Source: an uncultured Bacilli bacterium (GTDB lineage: Bacteria; Bacillota_I; Bacilli_A; RFN20; CAG-826). From it: a stretch of 9,149 bases of DNA. The notes under the pieces were generated by a model. The model saw nothing but the letters and a program-made list of their open reading frames with translations. It did not search any database and had not been told where the DNA came from. Position numbers and translations under genes: made by a program. Where the stretch lies: NCBI GenBank assembly GCA_934133115.1, contig CAKPAV010000052.1:1-9149 (forward strand). Reading direction: 5' to 3'. Below are positions 1 through 6,897 of this stretch, in pieces. Each line of letters begins with the position of its first letter. Positions within the stretch are counted from its first letter, which is position 1.

Positions 1-1291
1 TAGAACTTTTTTCTATTCCTCCACTGATATAAGGGGTTTTAAAGTAAAGCTCAACAACATCTTTTCCAGGATATTCTCCAATATTTTTGACATTAACTTC
101 AATTTCAATTTTAGAATCTTTAGTTAAAGAAGAACCAGAAGGAAGTGATACGTTTGTTACTTTCCAAGCAAAGTCAGTATAACTTAAACCATAGCCAAAT
201 GGATAAATAACAGCAGAATCATAACCATGTTCTAAACTATCAAAGAATCCCATCTCATTTGCCGTTTCATACCAACGATATCCAAAATAAATGTCTTCTT
301 GATAAACGATATTTCCTCCAGTTGCAGATTTATTTCTTACATATTTATTAGCAAATACTGGTTCAGAAGAAAAATCACTTGCATAAGTATCCGCTAATTT
401 ACCACTAGGAGATATTTTTATAATTTCTTTTTCTCCATTTTCATTGGTAATTGTTTTTTGTCCTGCTAATAAATTAGCAACACTTTCAGTACCACATAAT
501 CCAGTAGGGCCACAATATAAAGCAGCACCGATTTTATCGTCTTTTAAGAAATCACATTGCATGTTATTAGTGGTATTTAATAAAACAATTACTTTACTAA
601 AATTATTTTTAACAATGTTAAGCATTTCTTCCTCTTTTTTAGATAAATCTAAGTAAGTACGAGTTGTATCAGTTTCATTCGATAAATAATCTTTACTTAC
701 TGAAGGAATTTCGCCAACATTTTCTCCACTAATTCTTGATAATACAACAATAGCGGTGTCAGAGAAGCTTTTAGCTTCGTTTATTAACTCATCAGTATAG
801 AAACTTGTAGCAGGTTGTAAAATATAACCATTTTTATTCATAGATAAATATGGATCACTAGTTGGTATAGCTTGTTTATATTTTTCGGCTAAGTTTTTAT
901 TATATTCAAAGCCAGCATTTTCCAAACCTTTTAAAATACCAACTCTTTTTTCTGGGTCTGGCTTACAAGAACCAGAGCCAACACCAGTGAACACCCAACC
1001 ATTATCAATAGAAGTATAACCAAAAACATTTACTTTATTGTTTTCTTGAATGTTTAAAGGTAATGTATTGTTTTCATTCTTTAATAAAACAGTACCATCT
1101 TCGGAAATCTTTTTGACTAATTCCGCGCCTTTTTTTGCAGTTTCCTCATCAATCTTATTTGCTCCAGTTCCAGCGATAGCGCTAGATATAAAATCAACGC
1201 CCAAAACACCAAAACATACGATATTACCAGCGACCGCAATCGCGGATAAAACTGTTAATGCGGAAAATATTATTTTCTTTTTTGTTTTCAT
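1..1291 (-). CDS. Glycoside hydrolase family 3 enzyme, permuted domain order (N-terminal 430 residues, partial)
   Basis: The gene starts at 1291 and runs off the left edge, leaving 430 residues. A basic start (MKTKKK) and a hydrophobic stretch at about 7-30 look like a signal anchor. Residues about 53-345 match the GH3 C-terminal alpha/beta domain: DGTVLLKNE (65-73), an SRISGEN block (185-191) where GH3 enzymes often carry the acid/base residue, GLCGTESVANLLAGQ (264-278), SGKLADTYA (296-304) and YQEDIYFGYRWYET (330-343). Then come YPFGYGLSYTDF (363-374) and the start of a fibronectin-III-like domain (393 on). In standard GH3 enzymes this domain follows the catalytic barrel; here it comes first, as in the reversed-order beta-glucosidases known from Butyrivibrio and Ruminococcus. 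The nucleophile Asp should lie beyond the edge. Substrate is not readable; a beta-glucoside or related glycan at the cell surface is inferred. It is last of three genes in an operon. Confidence 0.92.
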   Translation of the reverse strand, partial: MKTKKKIIFSALTVLSAIAVAGNIVCFGVLGVDFISSAIAGTGANKIDEETAKKGAELVKKISEDGTVLLKNENNTLPLNIQENNKVNVFGYTSIDNGWVFTGVGSGSCKPDPEKRVGILKGLENAGFEYNKNLAEKYKQAIPTSDPYLSMNKNGYILQPATSFYTDELINEAKSFSDTAIVVLSRISGENVGEIPSVSKDYLSNETDTTRTYLDLSKKEEEMLNIVKNNFSKVIVLLNTTNNMQCDFLKDDKIGAALYCGPTGLCGTESVANLLAGQKTITNENGEKEIIKISPSGKLADTYASDFSSEPVFANKYVRNKSATGGNIVYQEDIYFGYRWYETANEMGFFDSLEHGYDSAVIYPFGYGLSYTDFAWKVTNVSLPSGSSLTKDSKIEIEVNVKNIGEYPGKDVVELYFKTPYISGGIEKSS

Positions 1292-1298
1292 GATTTTT

Positions 1299-1305
1299 AC
1301 CTCCT
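1299..1305 (-). promoter_or_regulatory. Ribosome binding site of the GH3 gene, overlapping the upstream stop codon
   Basis: The minus strand reads AGGAGGT seven bases before the ATG at 1291, an ideal Shine-Dalgarno site that fixes this start. Its first two letters are the last two of the TAG stop (1306-1304) of the phosphoesterase gene, so ribosomes ending that gene sit on the next binding site. This supports translational coupling. Confidence 0.9.
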
Positions 1306-2737
1306 ATAATGGCAATACTACTTGATAGTTTGAAAACCAATATTTAGATGTTTGATCAACATCTTCAAATTCACGGCCTTTTATGATGATTTGATCTTCA
1401 TATACTTCTAGATATAATCCTTGTGCTCCGCCGCTTTCATAAGTACCATCTTTATAATGCTTTCCTCCACCATTACCTTCCCATAAATATCCAACAGCGG
1501 CAGTATTAAAAAATGAAGGATAATTATCAGAAATCAAATAACTTTGTTCACTTTCAAATGACCAATGTGAATGGCTTGAGAAAAATAAAGTTTGTGGATA
1601 ATCTTTAATAATATTTCGAATTTGATTTTCTTCATCAAGAGTATAACCATACCAAGTTTGATTTAATTTAGATAAAGACCCAGATACGGTATCTCTTAAA
1701 GATCCATGTGAGAACAAATAGATTGGTTTATTAGTTTTACCAGCTTTTTCCATAGTATTTTTTAGCCATTCAATTTGTTCTTTACCTAATGTTGCATCAG
1801 CGCGTGTATTTCCGTCTAATGCCTTAGGAATGCTAGTAGTGCCTAAATATATAAAGTAACTATCATTTATCACTTCATAAAAATATTGTGAAGTATTACC
1901 AGTTTTACTTTTCCATAAATTTAATCTAGTTTCATATCTTTGGTTTAATTCTTCTTCACTAACACCTTGATAATAACCATTTTCACTTTGAATAATAAAC
2001 TCATGGTTTCCTAATCCAATAGTCATTTTTTGGTTGGTATCTTTAAACACAGTATTAAAAGAATTAAAGAAAGAATCGTAGTTTTCTGCTTTTGCTTCAT
2101 CAACAATATCACCATTAACGGCGATAAGAGATGATTTTGGAGAATTTTCTTTAATGTCTTCAAAAGCTTTTTTGGATCTTCGATAAAAACAAGGAGACCC
2201 AGTACTTACTTGTTGGTCGCTAATAACTTGGAATTCATATAATAATTCGCTATCTTTTTTATATTCTGCCATTCCCTTAGAAGCTTTATCAATGATTTCA
2301 TCATTATTATCATAAGCAATAACCCATAATTTTGTGGCTTTCAAAGGAATTAAGGCATTCTTTTTAAAATTATATTCAAATTCACTAGCGTTCATATTAT
2401 CAAAAGTTATCAAAGCATCATAATCTTCAAAAGGAGTAGTGTCATCTCCCCATTTTAAAGATATCTTTTTGATATTGTTATTAAATGTGTTACTTTTTTG
2501 AATTAAAACAAGACCTTCAGCGCAGTTTTTTATTGTTGTATCATGATAATAATTAATAGATAAGTTATTTGAATTAATATCAGGAGTAATAGATGTAGAA
2601 TTACTAACGCTAGTACTAGTAGAAGTAGAATTTGAATTAGAGTCTTGATTAGTAGAACAACCTCCTAGTAGCATTAAAGCCACTAGGAGGAAGCTCGCTG
2701 AACTAATCAATATTTTATTATTGTAGTTCTTATTCAT
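1304..2737 (-). CDS. Metallophosphoesterase lipoprotein (calcineurin-like)
   Basis: A 477-residue exported lipoprotein with a hydrophobic signal at about 8-26 and lipobox LGGC (Cys27). A Ser/Thr/Asn-rich linker (28-58) leads to an Ig-like region (about 59-168), then the catalytic domain. The metal-site motifs of the calcineurin-like family are in order: D174-x-Q176 (usually DxH), G209-D-x-x-D213, G243-N-H-E246, a lone His344 in FSHGS, and H389-S-H391 (usually GHxH). The fold and a two-metal phosphoester hydrolase role are well supported; the substrate is unknown. Export and neighbours suggest an extracellular phosphorylated or glycan-linked substrate. It starts two bases after the preceding stop, with no strong Shine-Dalgarno site (GGTGG is about 15 bases away), so coupled translation is likely. 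Twelve bases separate it from the GH3 gene. Confidence 0.88.
   Translation of the reverse strand: MNKNYNNKILISSASFLLVALMLLGGCSTNQDSNSNSTSTSTSVSNSTSITPDINSNNLSINYYHDTTIKNCAEGLVLIQKSNTFNNNIKKISLKWGDDTTPFEDYDALITFDNMNASEFEYNFKKNALIPLKATKLWVIAYDNNDEIIDKASKGMAEYKKDSELLYEFQVISDQQVSTGSPCFYRRSKKAFEDIKENSPKSSLIAVNGDIVDEAKAENYDSFFNSFNTVFKDTNQKMTIGLGNHEFIIQSENGYYQGVSEEELNQRYETRLNLWKSKTGNTSQYFYEVINDSYFIYLGTTSIPKALDGNTRADATLGKEQIEWLKNTMEKAGKTNKPIYLFSHGSLRDTVSGSLSKLNQTWYGYTLDEENQIRNIIKDYPQTLFFSSHSHWSFESEQSYLISDNYPSFFNTAAVGYLWEGNGGGKHYKDGTYESGGAQGLYLEVYEDQIIIKGREFEDVDQTSKYWFSNYQVVLPL
2661..2690 (-). repeat. Perfect 9-bp inverted repeat inside the signal-peptide codons of the phosphoesterase gene
   Basis: CCTCCTAGT (2661-2669) and ACTAGGAGG (2682-2690) are perfect complements around a 12-base loop. 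They span codons 16-26, encoding the hydrophobic core and lipobox glycines. In the mRNA this forms a hairpin whose 5' arm contains an anti-Shine-Dalgarno-like CCUCCU and whose 3' arm contains AGGAGG. There is no T-tract, so it is not an ordinary terminator. It may be a by-product of Leu and Gly codons. Confidence 0.6.
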
Positions 2738-2739
2738 AA

Positions 2740-5118
2740 TTATTTAACGTATCCACCATAACCGACGACTGGATCATTCCAAACACCGATTGTAATAACA
2801 TCATAGACATCATAAGCACCAGTAGCGGTATTTTTGCTATCTTTTTCCATATAAACGATTTGATACATACCACCAGTTGCGCCACTTATACCAGGTCTTT
2901 CACCATTAGGATTTTGTTTTGTAACATCACAAGGCGTTCCTAAATAAGTTTTTCCATCACTATTCCAAGATGTATTTGTTGGATAGTAGTAATAAATTGA
3001 TCCTGGAGAATTAGAATAAATATTATCTCCACCTTGATATACACCAACCCAACATGAATTTGGTGAAGATTCATTTACTTTATCAACAGTAACATAAATT
3101 GGTTCATTATTATCATCATCAAAGTAAGTATGACGATCTGTCCACATATTTACTTCATAAGCTTCTAATTTACTAGAAGTTTCTAATTCAATATAATCAA
3201 GTCCACCTAAGTATTCATAATTGTTATTAGTATAATTACGTGGTTCCCATGAAATACGGTTTTTACCTGCTCTTAATTCGATTTGAGTTTCAAGAGTAAT
3301 AGTAGTAAAGTTTTCTTTTGTTCCTTTTAAGTTATTGCCTTTTAAAGTATAAGTGGTTTCTACTATCTTATCATTAATCCATAAATCACCGATATCACCT
3401 AAATTGACATCTTCCATTATAGTATTAGCATCAACATAAGGAGCGGCTACACGCATTTTAACGGTAGCTACTGCAGATGCATCAGCAACAATACCATAGA
3501 TAATCTTTGTTGATTCTACTTTATTAACATATTTATCTGTTTCAACTTTTTTAGCGGCTTTAAATTCAACCATTTGTGCACCAGTTGCTAATTCATCATA
3601 ACCAACACGTTTTGTTGTATTAGCTTCAGCTTCAAATTTATATGAAACAATGTCAGCAGGTTCTTCCGCTAAGAAAGGAGTGAAAGTACCATCTAAATAA
3701 GAAATGTCAACGAAATCTAATCCTCCAAGATATTCGAATCCTGTTCCTTTTTTAATATTAAAACTTAAAGTATTCTTTCCTTCTTTAAAACTTAACCAAC
3801 CGGTTTCCACTACTGTGAAATTTTCTTTTGAACCTTTAGAAACATTGCCTTTTAAAGTCATCTTTGATAAATCTAAGTTCTTTTGATTTAAAGTGACAGT
3901 CATGATATCACCTAGATTTGTATCAGTCATTTCAGTTGCGGCATTTACATAAGGTGACGCTACTTTAAAGGATAATTTAGCTAAAGTATTGCTAGAATTA
4001 AATCCAAATAACACTTTCATATTTTCTTTAAATTCAACAAATGTTTTTGGTGAAATATTAACATTTGGATTTTCTTTATTTTCATAAATTCTCGTTGTAG
4101 CGGCTTCAACTTCCATTTTTGTGGATTTTAATGCCACATCTGGATCGGCGCCTTCAACTTCATTTGTATCTGCTACATATTCTAAGTTTGCTTTTGAGAA
4201 AAGAGTCATACTATCAATATTTCCTAAGCAAGATAGAGTGCCACTATAATTATCATCGCTAATTGTTGTTTGATCGAAACGATTAGATAAAACGAATGTA
4301 ATAACATTTAATCCTTTCTTTAATTCAACTTTACCAATGACAACATCTTTAACATTATAATAATCAGCAGAACCGCCACGATTTAATGTTCCCTCAACGT
4401 GAACATCTTCAGTATTGATTACTTTTCCATTAACTTTAACAGTATAGAAATCCGCAAATGTATAAGGTATTGAATCCCACATTCCTAACCAGCCACTAGG
4501 ACCCATTAATCTAAATTGTAGCTTAGCATTTGTGTCAGCCTCATCAGCATTAATACCCCAAATGATACGATCACCTTTAGATAATTTACCAACAACACCT
4601 GTTCCACTTAAACGATCATCATCGACGGCTTCAGTTCCAATAGAACTACCAGCTGCTCCAACAAGATGAGCATTTTCAGCTTCAAAAACATTCTCATATC
4701 TTCCTTCTTCATCGCTACCTAAAACAACTAATTTACCTTCGGCTTTTTTAGTAGGATTACTTACACTTCTTGCAGTAATTGTAACTGTACCTCTTGCTAA
4801 ACATTCAATCTTATTATCTTTTGTGATTTTAGCAATAGTAGTATCACTACTTGATAATGTAAATTCTTTGTTTGTAGCATTTGAAGGCTTAATTTTTACA
4901 TTCGCAGTAATGATTTCTCCAATCTTTGCATTTTGTTTACTTAATTCTAGCATGACTTCGGTAACACCAATATTTTCTATTGGTGTACTTGTTTGAGTGC
5001 TAGGAGAAGTAGAGTTTGGCTTGGATGTGGAAGTATTATTGTTACAACCACTAAGGACACCTAATCCGGTTAGTAAAGAAATTGCTAACCAAAATTTTGG
5101 CATTTTATTTTTTCTCAT
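2740..5118 (-). CDS. Multidomain surface lipoprotein with Big2 and carbohydrate-binding-like domains
   Basis: A 792-residue lipoprotein. The ATG at 5118 is preferred to an in-frame ATG at 5157, because AAAGGAGG lies ten bases upstream and the protein then starts as a proper signal (MRKNK, hydrophobic core, lipobox LSGC, Cys25). A Ser/Thr/Asn linker (28-46) is followed by a bacterial Ig-like Big2 domain (about 49-132; SSSDTTIAKI and ARGTVTITA are typical). Three beta-sandwich units resembling CBM6/CBM35 modules follow (141-307, 333-475, 491-645), each opening with an EAE/EVEA motif. The second and third are clear tandem paralogues. The C-terminal region (650-792) carries CWVGVYQGGDN then a Tyr-rich IYYYYPTN. 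No catalytic motif is visible. The likely role is binding a glycan at the cell surface and presenting it to the enzymes downstream. First gene of the operon. Confidence 0.82.
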   Translation of the reverse strand: MRKNKMPKFWLAISLLTGLGVLSGCNNNTSTSKPNSTSPSTQTSTPIENIGVTEVMLELSKQNAKIGEIITANVKIKPSNATNKEFTLSSSDTTIAKITKDNKIECLARGTVTITARSVSNPTKKAEGKLVVLGSDEEGRYENVFEAENAHLVGAAGSSIGTEAVDDDRLSGTGVVGKLSKGDRIIWGINADEADTNAKLQFRLMGPSGWLGMWDSIPYTFADFYTVKVNGKVINTEDVHVEGTLNRGGSADYYNVKDVVIGKVELKKGLNVITFVLSNRFDQTTISDDNYSGTLSCLGNIDSMTLFSKANLEYVADTNEVEGADPDVALKSTKMEVEAATTRIYENKENPNVNISPKTFVEFKENMKVLFGFNSSNTLAKLSFKVASPYVNAATEMTDTNLGDIMTVTLNQKNLDLSKMTLKGNVSKGSKENFTVVETGWLSFKEGKNTLSFNIKKGTGFEYLGGLDFVDISYLDGTFTPFLAEEPADIVSYKFEAEANTTKRVGYDELATGAQMVEFKAAKKVETDKYVNKVESTKIIYGIVADASAVATVKMRVAAPYVDANTIMEDVNLGDIGDLWINDKIVETTYTLKGNNLKGTKENFTTITLETQIELRAGKNRISWEPRNYTNNNYEYLGGLDYIELETSSKLEAYEVNMWTDRHTYFDDDNNEPIYVTVDKVNESSPNSCWVGVYQGGDNIYSNSPGSIYYYYPTNTSWNSDGKTYLGTPCDVTKQNPNGERPGISGATGGMYQIVYMEKDSKNTATGAYDVYDVITIGVWNDPVVGYGGYVK
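3187..3447 (-). repeat. Tandem domain repeat, copy 2 (third carbohydrate-binding-like unit)
   Basis: Residues about 558-644 of the surface lipoprotein repeat residues 387-471. Shared landmarks are A(A/S)PYV, NLGDI, a LKGN block, KG(S/T)KENFT, and EYLGGLD near the end. The match is obvious in protein but eroded in DNA, so the duplication is old. Confidence 0.85.
3706..3960 (-). repeat. Tandem domain repeat, copy 1 (second carbohydrate-binding-like unit)
   Basis: Residues about 387-471 of the surface lipoprotein are the partner of the unit at 3187-3447. They have the same order of motifs: ASPYV, NLGDI, TLKGN, KGSKENFT, EYLGGLD. The order and spacing of these motifs differ by only a few residues between the copies. 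Confidence 0.85.
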
Positions 5119-5128
5119 AAAATAATTT

Positions 5129-5136
5129 CCTCCTTT
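5129..5136 (-). promoter_or_regulatory. Ribosome binding site that sets the start of the surface lipoprotein gene
   Basis: The minus strand reads AAAGGAGG ten bases before the ATG at 5118. No comparable site precedes the in-frame ATG at 5157, so the shorter protein with a normal lipoprotein signal is the likely product. Confidence 0.88.
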
Positions 5137-5161
5137 GAGTATAAAATAAAACATCACTGCT

Positions 5162-5190
5162 AATATATTTTCCTTTATAAATACTCACAA
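5162..5190 (-). promoter_or_regulatory. Candidate sigma-A-type promoter of the three-gene surface operon
   Basis: On the minus strand TTGTGA (5190-5185) and TATATT (5167-5162) are separated by exactly 17 bases, matching 4/6 and 5/6 of the housekeeping hexamers. Transcription would begin near 5155, giving a leader of about 37 bases. In DNA this AT-rich such matches arise by chance, so confidence is moderate. Confidence 0.5.
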
Positions 5191-5197
5191 GAAAGAT

Positions 5198-5231
5198 TAC
5201 GAAGTTGGTAGATAATATTTCGTAGTTGGTA
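5198..5231. promoter_or_regulatory. Direct repeat operator candidate between divergent promoters
   Basis: CGAAGTTGGTA (5200-5210) and CGTAGTTGGTA (5221-5231) agree at 10 of 11 bases with a 21-base period, two helical turns. TACGAA (5198-5203) and TTCGTA (5219-5224) also form an inverted repeat across the same stretch. The GTT core and 9+12 spacing resemble LytTR-domain response regulator sites, although the first base or two of each half-site deviates. The site lies about ten bases upstream of the surface operon -35 and 18 bases upstream of the candidate sigma gene -35, so one protein could act on both. Confidence 0.5.
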
Positions 5232-5249
5232 ACCGCTTACAATTACTAC

Positions 5250-5279
5250 TTGCACTTAGTAAATAAGAATGTATATGAT
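5250..5279 (+). promoter_or_regulatory. Candidate sigma-A-type promoter of the sigma factor operon
   Basis: TTGCAC (5250-5255) and TATGAT (5274-5279) are spaced by 18 bases. Transcription would begin near 5286, giving a leader of about 64 bases that contains the shared element at 5304-5340. Assigned by eye. Confidence 0.45.
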
Positions 5280-5303
5280 AAAATTATTAAAAATAAATTT
5301 TTT

Positions 5304-5340
5304 CCAATAAAAACAAATACTTATTTGTATTAAAAGCGAG
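5304..5340 (+). promoter_or_regulatory. Shared 37-bp upstream element, copy 1 (before the sigma factor gene)
   Basis: This stretch matches 6898-6934 at 28 of 37 positions without gaps. Conserved blocks are CCAATAAAA at the left, CTTnTTTGTAT in the middle, and AAGnGAG at the right. Read as a promoter it gives CCAATA-17-GTATTA, a spacing normal for sigma factors, so it may be the promoter recognised by the adjacent ECF-type sigma factor (autoregulation). Against this, the predicted start falls almost on the ribosome binding site. This copy also contains a palindrome, ACAAATA-CT-TATTTGT (5313-5328), which copy 2 lacks. Confidence 0.5.
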
Positions 5341-5349
5341 GGGTGTTAT

Positions 5350-5865
5350 ATGGAATTAAGTGAAATGATTGATGAGTTTAAACAAAACGACCATTCTAAT
5401 TTTAATTTGTTTTATGAATTAACACATAAACAAGTATTTTTCTCTTCTTTTACTATTTTAAAAGAACAAACGCTTGCGGAAGATATTATGCAAGATACTT
5501 ATGTGACATTTTTAAATAATATTGGTGATGTTAAATCATCACAAAATATTTATGCGTATCTATCCACAATTGCAAGAAACTTAAGTATAAATTATTACAA
5601 TAAGATGAAAAGGAACACCGAAGATGATGAACCACTCGACTATATGGATACAAGAGATATGCCATATATTGGAAGTAATGTTATAACAATCCTTGAATTA
5701 TTAGACTCACAAGAAGAACGAGAAATAGTTACATATCATGTTATTCTTGATTATAAGTTTGCGGATGTTGCTAAAATTATGTCCAAGCCATTAGGAACGA
5801 TTTTATGGATGTATAATCGTGCGATTAAAAAATTAAAAGAAAGGATGTCTAAATATGAAAAATAA
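5350..5865 (+). CDS. ECF-type RNA polymerase sigma factor
   Basis: The 171 residues have the two-domain layout of extracytoplasmic-function sigma factors. Region 2 (about 10-88) has AEDIMQDTYVTFL (43-55), the usual core-binding and -10 recognition block, and AYLSTIARNLSINYY (69-83). After a short acidic linker (89-109), region 4 (about 111-168) has LLDSQEEREIV and a helix-turn-helix (about 137-160) that reads the -35 element. Length is typical. The ATG at 5350 is supported by GAGGGG at 5338-5343, six bases upstream. The last 11 bases overlap the next gene, the usual arrangement of a sigma factor with its membrane anti-sigma factor. It would direct polymerase to a small regulon in response to an envelope or external signal; the regulon may include the lipoprotein at 6959. 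Confidence 0.88.
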   Translation: MELSEMIDEFKQNDHSNFNLFYELTHKQVFFSSFTILKEQTLAEDIMQDTYVTFLNNIGDVKSSQNIYAYLSTIARNLSINYYNKMKRNTEDDEPLDYMDTRDMPYIGSNVITILELLDSQEEREIVTYHVILDYKFADVAKIMSKPLGTILWMYNRAIKKLKERMSKYEK

Positions 5866-6889
5866 AGAAATTAAAAAAATTATTAAAGATGCCTCAAGTA
5901 AGATAATTATTAATGATTATCAAAAAGAAATATTAAGCCGTGTTGATTATACTCCTTTAGAAAAAGAAACTAAAAAGTTTAACTTCAAACCAGTATTATC
6001 TTTTTCTCTTTTAGCGGTTGCGCTTGTTGTAACTTTGGTTACTGTTTTACCAAAAATAACTAATACCTCTAATCCTAATAGTCAAATTACTTTAACACAA
6101 TCAAAGAAAAGTCTTAGTTATGAAATTCAAGCACTAGGAGCCTTTTTACCTAATGAATCAAATAATAGTAATTTAAAAAGATTAGCAAAATTTAAAAATA
6201 GCAATGAAAATAACTATCAAGAAATTGCCTCTGATATTAAAGACTATTTACTTACTGGTGAAATGATGTTTGAAAAAGATAATGTTATAACATCGCTAGA
6301 AAAAAATAATGATACAAATTATAACAATTTTGAATACAAATTAACCTCAACTTTTATCGATGGAGCACAATATAAAAGCTCTTATATTATTTATTATAAT
6401 GAAAATATTACTATTGAAGATGACAAGAAGAATGAAACATCATCAGTTTTAAAAGGTGTAATGCTAAAAGATAATCAAGAATATGAAATAATTTGTAATA
6501 AAGAAATTGAACAAGATGAATGTGAATTAGAATTAAAAATATTTTTAAATGAGAATAAATCAGATTACATAGTTATTGAACAAGAAATCGAAAAATTTGA
6601 AAATGAATATACTTACATGGTTTATAAAGATAACAAAAAAACTGAAGAAACTTCTTTAGAAATAGAAACTAAAAATAATAAAAAAGAAATGTCTATTGAA
6701 CTAAAGAAATATGACATTAACGGCAAAGAGTTATCAATAGATGAATATAATTTTGAATATAAAGACGATACCACTATTGAATGTTCATATGAAAATGATT
6801 TGGTAGAATATGAAGTAATAATTACAATTTTAAAAGATGAATATGAATTTAAATTTGATGATGAAAATATAATTAAAATAAAAAAATAA
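5855..6889 (+). CDS. Single-pass membrane protein, probable anti-sigma factor with sensor-like ectodomain
   Basis: 344 residues: a basic cytoplasmic segment (1-45), one transmembrane helix (about 46-66, PVLSFSLLAVALVV and on) and a long Asn/Glu/Lys-rich extracytoplasmic region (67-344). Alternating polar and hydrophobic residues suggest many beta-strands. It starts inside the last codons of the sigma gene in another frame (AAAGGA about 11 bases upstream), so the two are translationally coupled. That position and topology are the grounds for calling it the anti-sigma factor. No zinc-type HxxxCxxC motif is present, and I do not recognise the short N-terminal segment. The ectodomain (about 86-340) is paralogous to the next lipoprotein: KEIEQDECELELK and YIVIEQEIE (216-246) have direct counterparts there. 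Alternatively it is a membrane sensor of another kind. Confidence 0.62.
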   Translation: MKNKEIKKIIKDASSKIIINDYQKEILSRVDYTPLEKETKKFNFKPVLSFSLLAVALVVTLVTVLPKITNTSNPNSQITLTQSKKSLSYEIQALGAFLPNESNNSNLKRLAKFKNSNENNYQEIASDIKDYLLTGEMMFEKDNVITSLEKNNDTNYNNFEYKLTSTFIDGAQYKSSYIIYYNENITIEDDKKNETSSVLKGVMLKDNQEYEIICNKEIEQDECELELKIFLNENKSDYIVIEQEIEKFENEYTYMVYKDNKKTEETSLEIETKNNKKEMSIELKKYDINGKELSIDEYNFEYKDDTTIECSYENDLVEYEVIITILKDEYEFKFDDENIIKIKK

Positions 6890-6897
6890 AAATATTA

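Noticed and set aside
444..1325. Plus-strand open frames opposite the GH3 gene (444-656 and 1050-1325).
   Set aside because: They lie antisense to a well-supported coding frame, have no convincing start signals, and encode nothing recognisable.
2735..2745. Possible single gene split by a frameshift between the surface lipoprotein and the phosphoesterase, since only two bases separate them.
   Set aside because: The downstream protein has its own complete lipoprotein signal and lipobox, so these are two coupled genes.
5119..5157. Longer reading of the surface lipoprotein from the ATG at 5157, adding 13 residues.
   Set aside because: No ribosome binding site precedes it, while AAAGGAGG is well placed for the ATG at 5118, which yields a standard lipoprotein signal.
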